This document shows, piece after piece, positions 56,830-64,000 of a stretch of 64,000 bases of DNA; the stretch's first letter is position 1; every line of letters begins with the position of its first letter. The stretch is from NCBI GenBank assembly GCA_021234155.1, contig JAJEKV010000003.1:7936413-8000412 (forward strand), read 5' to 3'. Made by a program: the position numbers and the translations under genes. The notes beneath the pieces are model-generated. The model saw only the letters and a list, made by a program, of their open reading frames with translations, made no database searches and had not been told where the DNA came from. The stretch is from Isoetes taiwanensis (lineage: Eukaryota > Streptophyta > Lycopodiopsida > Isoetales > Isoetaceae).

Positions 56830-58412
56830 ACACTATTACAACAAATGGAAAGCAATGTATGTGATTTTGCTATGAAGAGCATGAAAAGCTGCAAAAACAG
56901 GAACTATTCCAAAATGGGCTGCCGGTTTTCAGATTCGACTGAGGGCAAAGGAAACAACTTAATGGTGTCAAGAGGGCAATGGAATGCAAAAATACGTGGT
57001 TACAGATTTTGCAACTGGGAAGTGCAGACAATGCAAGTGGATCTGATGCAGAATCAGACAATGCATGCCAAGATCAACATGAACAGTCTATTTGCTTGCA
57101 TCTGAGGAGTACCCAAATGGTGCAAAATAAAAACTAGATCACTGAGCTTCATAGAAAGGAGGCAAGTGGCCCCTCTTATATTAGAGGGCACCTGAGTGGA
57201 AGTGGAAGACACCAACCAGGTGCTGGCCTGGCTCGTGTGAGGAAGGGCCTAGATCTTGCAGCCTCAGCCGCAAGTTTTCTTTGTTGGTTTTAGCGAAGGG
57301 TAGGAGTGATTTGGGGACCTTCTTGGATTTCATAAACAATAGCATGCAGAATAAACTTAAAAAACCTCGCCCATTTGTGCAAAGGACAATTGAACATTAT
57401 ATCCTTCCTGACCATGCTTTCAATGATGGTTTTGCTTCTATCACTTCCTACCTCATTTGATTACCTCAGTGGCATCAAAAGTAACACAAAGTTGCCCTAT
57501 AGGTTAAGGTTATCCTCTGCTCCCAATTATTTACCTCTGCTCTTTTGCCCTAATCATTAGAGATCGAGTTGGTCGGCCAATCATCATACAAAAAAAAATT
57601 TGAAGAGATAATGTTGGTTGGTGCCCTTGTAAGAGCACCTATATAGTATTAGATATTCGCCTTTGGTCTACCCTTGAGTACTACAAACAAATGATGTACT
57701 ATCGAAAGCTGGTGGATCAATGAGATAAGCATTAGCTCTACCATGTGCAAAAAACTAACATTTAAGTACAAGGTACAAAAAATTATTCAGCTGCAAGTGA
57801 CCAACTTGGTATCCATGTGCAGATGTATTTGTCTTAGTGCTTTGAATTTGTATTTTATGTTAAAGAACACATATAACAACAATTAAGCATCTCCATTGAT
57901 TAGCTTATAGGTAAACAAATGCATGTTAAAGACATTGTGGGGTTAGTAACAACTTCCATACAAGTTATGCATATAACAGATGTCATGTCTACAAACCTTG
58001 TACACTTATAAAATGGTCGATGTCTAAAGCTGATCTTTGCAAAATCCTCAACTCAACTATTGAGGTGTCATCTCCTTATATTTTATTTTGTTCATCCATG
58101 AGAACGTGTAAAAAAGATTGTTTTCTATTCAATAAAAAGCACTTATAGTCAATGTAGTTGTATGCATAGTAAAACACATTTGAATACATAGACTACAACA
58201 AAAGTATTGAGAGGCTGTAACAATTCAATATAATATCTTGATGGTGGCATAATGTAGACATATAGAGAATTGTGATGTGTGCGCATCTCATACAACACTT
58301 GATGTTCCACAGACGCCTCCTCCATATCCTTGATATGCAAGGAATACTTACATCTAGGGATGATTTAAAATGTAATGAGGAATAAGTGTGATGTCTAGAA
58401 AGGAAAAAAAAC
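56830..58412. other. intergenic, no gene recognised
   Basis: AT-rich; a minus-strand frame at 58149-58340 and a plus-strand frame at 56845-57105 show no domain. Confidence 0.4.
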
Positions 58413-58422
58413 AGAGAGAGAG

Positions 58423-58453
<31 letters not shown>
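58412..58453. repeat. (AG)n then poly-A tract
   Basis: About five AG units followed by 31 A residues (58423-58453), the longest homopolymer in the window. Probably an old retroposon tail or a microsatellite. Confidence 0.9.
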
Positions 58454-58455
<2 letters not shown>

Positions 58456-58690
58456 ACGATCTTCTTTCATGCCTTCACAGTCATATCTTGAAGTTGGTAT
58501 TTTATAAATTGAAAAATGTGTGTAGGATTTTCATTTAGATTATCCTTAATAGATATCTTAAAGCATCCCATTATATTTTAGATCATCATCTTTCAAAAGT
58601 TCTTATAGACATCAAGTTTCATATATTATCTCAACATATATAAGGCAGTTACATTTTCTGTTTGATGCTAATATTTTTTCCCAAAAAAAA

Positions 58691-58744
58691 ACCTGAGAGA
58701 GACACGTGTCCTTAAAAACCTGAGAGAGACACGTGTCTTTAAAA
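58691..58744. promoter_or_regulatory. 27 bp tandem repeat carrying two perfect G-boxes
   Basis: Two 27 bp units, one mismatch, each with the 10 bp palindrome GACACGTGTC (58701-58710 and 58728-58737). CACGTG is the G-box bound by bHLH (PIF-type) and bZIP factors. It lies about 130 bp before a GC-rich, leader-like region and 1.5 kb before the MYB-domain exons. Confidence 0.75.
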
Positions 58745-58779
58745 AGGAATAAATGAAAAACTAAAAGAAATGTGACGTC

Positions 58780-59680
58780 CTTTCTTGCTCTGCAAGCAAT
58801 CCGTGGCAATCCCTTTCTTGCTCTTGCTCTGCTCTGGCTATGGCAAATCCGTCTTCCGGCGCCTCTTAGCTCTCCGGCTTCTGCTTCGATGGCGACAGTG
58901 ACCCAAAATTCTTGCACCACGGCCTTTTCCCCTGTTTCTTGCTTTGCCGCTATGGACCTCTGCCGCTATAATCCCTGTGCCTGATTTTTCGCTGTTGGAG
59001 TTCTGATTATCCTGGCACAGGGATGAATTCGCCCGATGCTTGGTCCCTGCTGTGGTGCGCAGAGGCGTTGTTTTGGAATGCCATTGGGTCCATTTGTTGC
59101 TTGATTTTCTCCATCAGGTATACACCCATATGAGTTTGGGTATAAGTTGTGCCTGCGCTAACACGCTTTTTCTGTCAGGGCAAGAACTTGCTTCTGGAGC
59201 AGATTTAGTTCTGGTCTGCCATGGTGTTTCAGAGGGGTGGGAATAACGGCGGTGGAGGTCCTAAAGGCACCATAGCTGAGCTTGGGTTCTGTCTTCAACA
59301 GGGAAGACATCGATTTTATGTAGGTTCCATTTCTTATGTCTTCCATTTCGTCTGAACTCCTTTGCCACACATCCGATGGTAAATCCGGAAGCCAGGGCTG
59401 CGGATTCTGGTCCCAGCCATAGCCAGATGTTTTTTATTTTGTTATTTGATGCAGGTATTTGCATCTGAGATTTTTCCTCAAGAAAATTTGTCGCTTTTTT
59501 TCGTGTGCATGCAGGCAGGCGCACCTGGGTTCTTCGCATTGTGCTTTTCGCGGTGGTGTTAGAAAACGGCCTCATTCTTGCCGTTGTGTTGTGGTAAATC
59601 CGACGTATAAGTCCTTATCCAGACGATACTTAGTTTTTTTCTCGATGCCTAGGCAGATTGATGGATTCTCTCGGCTGTCT
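58780..59680 (+). other. GC-richer leader-like region, possible 5' UTR exons
   Basis: Base composition changes to CT/GC-rich (for example GCTCTGCTCTGGCTATGGCA). There are acceptor/donor-like pairs such as TCTCCATCAG|GTATAC and TTGATGCAG|GTATTT. It could be the promoter and spliced leader of the LHY/RVE-like gene downstream; these genes commonly have long leaders. Short open frames here look unconserved. Confidence 0.35.
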
Positions 59681-60162
59681 GCATAATAGATGCATACGGT
59701 TGAGCGGTTTCAAAGTGCGAGAGTGTCCCCCAAAATCCTCAATTGCTTGCTCCAATTTAGCCTTATATTTACCCTTTAAGTTTTCTTGGCTGTCTTGATT
59801 CGGCAAATCCCCATATCCTTCTGCAAGGAGCAATAGATTTGTCCAGAAGAGTGTGTAGTTCTTGCAATTGTAGAAATTTTTGTGGAGCCTTCGAGCTTTG
59901 CCAAGTTCCTTTTGTTATGTGTTTTGATAAAGGAAGTTCACTTTGCACAATGGTTGTATCTCCTGCTGTCGCATTGCAACAAGTTTGCCTTCCTAAACTT
60001 TGTTTCTTTTGTTAGATTTAGTTATAATTTCTTCAGATTAGATATAAAATTTGAATGTTGTTGCCATAGAGTTGGTCTTATTGAACTTTCCTTCTTTGAA
60101 ATCTAAGCTTGGATACTTTGTATTGGGTAAATTAAGATATATTTAATAAAATCTTAATTGAG

Positions 60163-60698
60163 GGCAACAATCAGATCTTCAGCCTAATGAACTAGCAAGT
60201 AATGAAGTGAGAGATGGAAATGAATATTGGCATGTCTTCACTCAGCCATGTATAGATGCTGCTAGTAAAGACTCTGAAAATGAACTTGTTTCGGAAGTGA
60301 GTAGTATCTGCATGTTATTAAAAGGATCATCTTGGTTAAAAGTAGGATCTGCATATTACTAAGAAGATTACTAAGTCTTAATAGGTACTAATCCAAGTTA
60401 AACTTTATTAATGAAGTAAATTGATTTTTTTGTCCATTTTTCCAGGTAAGGAAACCGTATACGATGACAATGCAACGCAACGGGAGCACTGGAGTGAAGA
60501 TGCATATGAAGTTTCTTGAAGCACTTAAACTGTATGGTCGAGCTTGGCGCCGTATAGAAGGTATTGAATTAAATTTTGTTGATATAGTGGTTGTATTCTT
60601 TGTTCCGTGTGTTTGAAGGTTGAATGAAATTTGCAGAACATATAGGTATCAAGACTGCTGTTCAGATACGCAACCATGCTCAGAAGCTTTTTTCTAAG
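60163..60698 (+). pseudogene. CCA1/LHY/REVEILLE-type MYB fragment
   Basis: Nuclear one-repeat MYB (SHAQKYF class) typical of circadian clock factors. Three exons: 60163-60296 (DLQPNELASNEVRDGNEYWH, donor GAA|GTGAGT), 60446-60560 (VRKPYTMTMQR ... KFLEALKLYGRAWRRIE) and 60637-60698 (HIGIKTAVQIRNHAQKLFSK). Splice phases agree, including the split Glu of RIEEHIG. Between MQR and KFLEA the conserved segment is replaced by NGSTGVKMHM: a duplicated CAACG (+5) shifts the frame and a later -2 restores it, losing the first MYB Trp. The signature SHAQKFF is NHAQKLF. No following exons of the family are seen. Probably a pseudogene. Confidence 0.8.
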
Positions 60699-60699
60699 G

Positions 60700-61370
60700 T
60701 TCCAAGCTTTTTCCTTTTAATACCAATATTATGCTGCCATTGTTTTTTCATATTCTGATAAAGTGCATGATCAAGTCCTTCCTTAAAGATGTAAACAACA
60801 GCATCAACCAGTTAAAAAGGATCAAAAATTGGACAAAGTTGCTGCTGCAAAGCAATGAATCAGCCATTCAAACTTGTTGGTATACTGATCATTCTAGTAG
60901 GCATCTGAGAGGTGTACAATTCATTTTGCAGTTCTCAGTGTATTTTCTAGTTTCTAACATCCACAGGCATTTTGTTGGCCACATAAGCTCTGGGTATCCA
61001 AAAAGCTTAGAGAATCTGCGTTTTCATCCAGTAGTTAGTTGTCCCCAATTGGATGGACAATCATTGTACGCTGCATTAGATGAAACACCATGAGAAGAAC
61101 ATGACTTCTTCATTCTCTTGAGATTGTGAAAGAGCTACTAATATCCAATGTAGATATCATAATATTGTAGATATCATAATATGAATGAAATAAGAATGCT
61201 TCTCAGACATTGATTTTCCAGGTTTACATGAGGAAAGAATTACTTATGTTGAGATTTTCCATCCTAAGGAGCCCTATAAATACTGCTCCATGGCCGCCAA
61301 CACAAGGCAACAAAATGCAGGTTTAAATTCTGCATGTTCTAGCATGCACAGACGAGTTGGGGAAGAGAAA
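60700..61370. other. 3' flank of MYB fragment
   Basis: A frame at 60965-61093 after a CATCCACAG acceptor (HFVGHISSGYPKSLENLRFH) is unlike LHY/RVE proteins. An ATATCATAATATTGTAGATATCATAATAT tandem repeat lies at about 61150-61182. No further MYB-gene exon found. Confidence 0.35.
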
Positions 61371-61374
61371 CGTT

Positions 61375-61396
61375 CGCGGCGGCCTTGGCCGCCGCG
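61375..61396. repeat. GC-rich hairpin
   Basis: Perfect 10 bp arms CGCGGCGGCC/GGCCGCCGCG with a TT centre, in otherwise AT-rich DNA. It is not followed by a CTRR end within 15 bp. Confidence 0.85.
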
Positions 61397-61792
61397 ATAA
61401 GTTTCTTGTATATATAAAATTCTTACATAAAAGTCTTATAGCCATATGCATATTTATTGGGGCTGGTAGATTTAAGGCCTTTGACTTGTAGCCTGGGAGT
61501 GATAGGTTGAACATCGCCATGCAACATGGAAAAGGACGTGTGCTAAGCAACTCATGTATATAAACGATCTTGACTCAAGCAAGTAGCCACATTTTAACTT
61601 ATAATTTTTATCAAGAAATTGGGTACTTTCATCAAGTGTGTCAGAATCATTTATATGCGTTAGTATCGTTTTCGCCACTACACATGGAATACTTGCATTC
61701 ATATAAGATGGTCATCGCTTGAAACCACCTATATACTTTTTAGAGTAATTTTTGTCATTACAGCTCCATGCTTGCTTTTATGCATCTCTTCT

Positions 61793-61920
61793 TAAGCCCA
61801 AGGGTTTTCCCTTGGGTCTGAGGTTTTTTAATGGGCTCCTCGGCTCTTTCTTATATTGAGTCATATAGAGTTCTTAGTTTCCATGGATGATAAATCAATT
61901 CAATCCAATTCTTAGTATTG
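61793..61920 (+). repeat. SINE-like repeat, copy D
   Basis: CCCAAGGGTTTTCCCTTGGG, GAGGTTTTTTAATGGGCTCC, GAGTTCTTAGTTTCCATGGA, GATAAATCAATTCAAT and a CCAATTCTTAG end. Same block order as 33594. Confidence 0.6.
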
Positions 61921-63085
61921 TAATTTTAGGTTGTATCACAAAAGAGAGATACTAGAAGCTTTAGTGTTAAAGAGCACAAGGTGCTGGAAAGAATAACACA
62001 AGATTCACATCTGGAGAGCTCTTTTGTGTTGAAGAAAACTACGCATATGTTTCAGGTCAAAACTTTTGAATCACAATTCTTTACTAGGTGCATCATTATT
62101 TCGACACACAAGCATATTTGTTAGTATTAGAAAGGTGTTGCAATCATAACACACTCATACATTATTTCATCTTAAACAATACAATACTAAAATAGAGTTC
62201 ATACCCTTTTTTTTAGTTAGGGTGCGCACATTGAACTCCTTCAAAGCCAACGATTAAGTCATGAAATAAGCATCACCCATGTGCAAATGTCTACAAGTCT
62301 TTGACAGAGCATCTCTCCATAAATGCCAAAGTTCAATTGCTAGGCTCATGTGCAAAAATGTCATCGTGTCAACATAATAGAATTCAGCATCAAGTACAAT
62401 TGATGTGTCACGCATCAGAACAAATAAGAAGCACATAAACCATACTAATGTGGGCAACGATGCACATAAAAAATGCTTAAAGTTTAACCACAAAAAACTT
62501 GTGGGGTCATGCAGCTTATATAAAAGCACTCGGTCCAAGCAATCTAGTGATTTTGTTTCTAACTTGTTAATTAGTGATATCATATATATGCTTGTCTCAG
62601 TTTTTGAAGATTCCAGTCTTTATTCCTTTTTTTTTCCAATTCTTCTCGTTTGGCAAGAACTTTATTCTTTTTGGATTTGTCTAGCCAATATCAAGGAGTC
62701 TCATCTTCACGAGATGGCGTATAATATGAGGTGATTAGAAGAGCATTTTAATAACCAAACTAGTTTACAAAATCCAATATAGGAACATGGATCTCCGATC
62801 CCATTACAAGATCAATGTAATTGTATCTTATAGATGCAAAAATGACCTCTTAATCTTTTCCCCTTTGATAAGAATACAAGTGACTTGGGAAATCTTAATA
62901 TGGGAGACGGTTAACAAGCATTGAACGCAAAACTGTTCTATCCTCTTCCACTTTGCATAAATACAAATAACCTTGTTTATGAGATATGGCAAAAATTCTA
63001 ATTTTGGAAGATGGCTAAGGCTGAAATAATAGAAAATACTTATTAATCATCCGTAATAAAAAGCTTATTTCTGATAATATGCCCA
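61921..63085. other. intergenic, no gene recognised
   Basis: AT-rich. Opposed open frames at 62254-62583 (-) and 62405-62734 (+) show no domain. Confidence 0.4.
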
Positions 63086-63087
63086 CT

Positions 63088-63122
63088 TACGTCTTCATGG
63101 ATGACAAAAGTCGATTTAATTA
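63088..63122 (+). repeat. short SINE-like tail, copy E
   Basis: TTACGTCTTCATGGATGACA AAAGTCGATTTAATTA resembles the GTCTTTGTGGATGATAAA + tail end of copies A-D. It abuts the truncated end of the LINE on its right. Confidence 0.4.
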
Positions 63123-63126
63123 GACT

Positions 63127-64000
63127 CTATCTTTGTTTTTGTAAATAGCTCTCCAAATTAGCTCTCCAAATTACCTTAGCAGCCAATGCCTGAGCTTGGA
63201 TAAAAAGATCCTTGCAGCCCAAACCACCCTGCTTCCTGGATTTGGTCAAATCAGACCATGCAACCTTATGACCTCCCTGCCAAATGAATCCCCTGATAGC
63301 AGATTCAATCATCCTATAAGAAGCCTTGTCAGCTACAATGGCCGAGAAAGAAGACATGTGTACTAGCTATAACTGCATTAGCAATTTCAATTCTGCCTGC
63401 CAAAGACAAGGAAGAGGGATACATCTGAAGCTTCCTCTTGATCCTAGAGACAATTGGTTCCCAAAGGCCATGAATAGAACTGTTAACAGCCAGAGGAATA
63501 CCTAGGATTTTAGTTGCAGCAGATTTCCCAATGACATTTATGCCCGAGAGTAAAGACTCCTGGGAATCCATGATGATAGCACACTTATTTTTATTTAGGC
63601 AGACTCCAGAGACTTTGCCAAATCTGTCCATAGCTTCTAGGAAGTTTGGTAGACTATTATCTCCATGTTTGAGAAATACAAAGGTGTCATCTGCATATTG
63701 CATGATGACAAAGTTTCCCATCCCATTTGGGAGAGCCAGGCAATTAATCATTTTCTGTGTTTGAAGGTACAGAGCCAACCTGGTTACAATCTCAGCCACA
63801 GTTAAAAATAAGTATGGTGCCAAAGGGCACCCTTGTCTTACTCCCCTCTGACAATGGAAGAGTTTGGAAGGAGTGCCATTTATTAGCAGGGCTGAAGAAG
63901 CAGAATTATTAAAACTCATTATTTTCTGAAATAGTGCTTCTGGGAAACCCAAATGTTGTAAAGCCTTTTGTAGAAATCTCCAACTAATGGTGTCATAGGC
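63127..64000 (-). mobile_element. LINE ORF2 reverse transcriptase, partial
   Basis: Minus strand, running off the right edge. From 63952 downward: GVRQGCPLAPYLFL (RT motif), VIMQYADDTFVFL (catalytic YADD), FGKVSGVCLNKNKCAII, ATKILGIPLAV, MYPSSLSLAGRIEIANAVIA and STHVFF. A one-base shift near 63340-63357 moves the frame to IVADKASYRMIESAIRGFIW, GGHKVAWSDLTKSRKQGGLG, then a stop at 63127. The zinc-binding C-terminus present in the 41.8 kb LINE is missing. It is less decayed than the other relics but dead. Mobilises by target-primed reverse transcription in the family. Confidence 0.9.

Noticed and set aside
61375-61396. GC-rich hairpin considered as another Helitron 3' end
   Set aside because: No CTRR follows within the expected 6-15 bases and the flanks do not match the other termini.

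Overview
The window is nuclear DNA of a vascular plant. The evidence is one complete spliced gene with 12 exons, two intronless plant-specific SAUR genes, a broken CCA1/LHY/RVE-type MYB gene, plant-type LINE remains and Helitron-like ends. I cannot fix the species. A repeat-rich, AT-leaning genome with many LINE relics would fit a fern or a seed plant. No bacterial, organellar or viral gene block was found.

Layout. 1-9700 is mostly AT-rich intergenic DNA with simple repeats and two copies of a ~180 bp dispersed repeat (about 5511 and 7502); two more copies lie near 9381 and 16198. 9755-11011 holds two unrelated broken gene fragments side by side: AP-3 delta-adaptin, then the PHD region of an MBD9-like chromatin protein. 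11069-13150 is a SINE-like repeat and a decayed antisense LINE. 14936-15869 (-) is an unrecognised four-exon membrane-protein-like reading frame. 16950-23153 (+) is a complete NADPH-dependent diflavin oxidoreductase gene (ATR3/NDOR1/Tah18 family; 625 codons in 12 exons after splicing) with a 2.9 kb intron 9.

24-33 kb is a mosaic of foldbacks, in-frame minisatellites, nested palindromes, exon-like fragments and a three-copy ~340-372 bp tandem array. 38270-38650 (-) is the first SAUR gene, with a TATA box and a terminal-inverted-repeat element just upstream. 41-45 kb carries two more LINE relics. 51.6-53.2 kb is a ~1 kb segmental duplication containing small exons. 56246-56737 (-) is the second SAUR gene. 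58.7-60.7 kb has tandem perfect G-boxes followed by a damaged LHY/RVE-like MYB fragment. The right edge (63127-64000, -) is a LINE reverse transcriptase running out of the window.

In function, only ATR3 (cytosolic Fe-S cluster assembly electron donor) and the two SAURs (auxin-linked growth) look like working genes. The rest of the recognisable coding sequence is relic or captured fragment. I see no operon-like cooperation and no clear new biological system. The most notable items are Helitron-like 3' ends, the AP-3 delta/MBD9 fragment pair, a GC-AG intron in ATR3, a self-compensating frameshift in the MYB domain, and several unusual palindromes. All calls come from reading the sequence and from family knowledge; no search was run.
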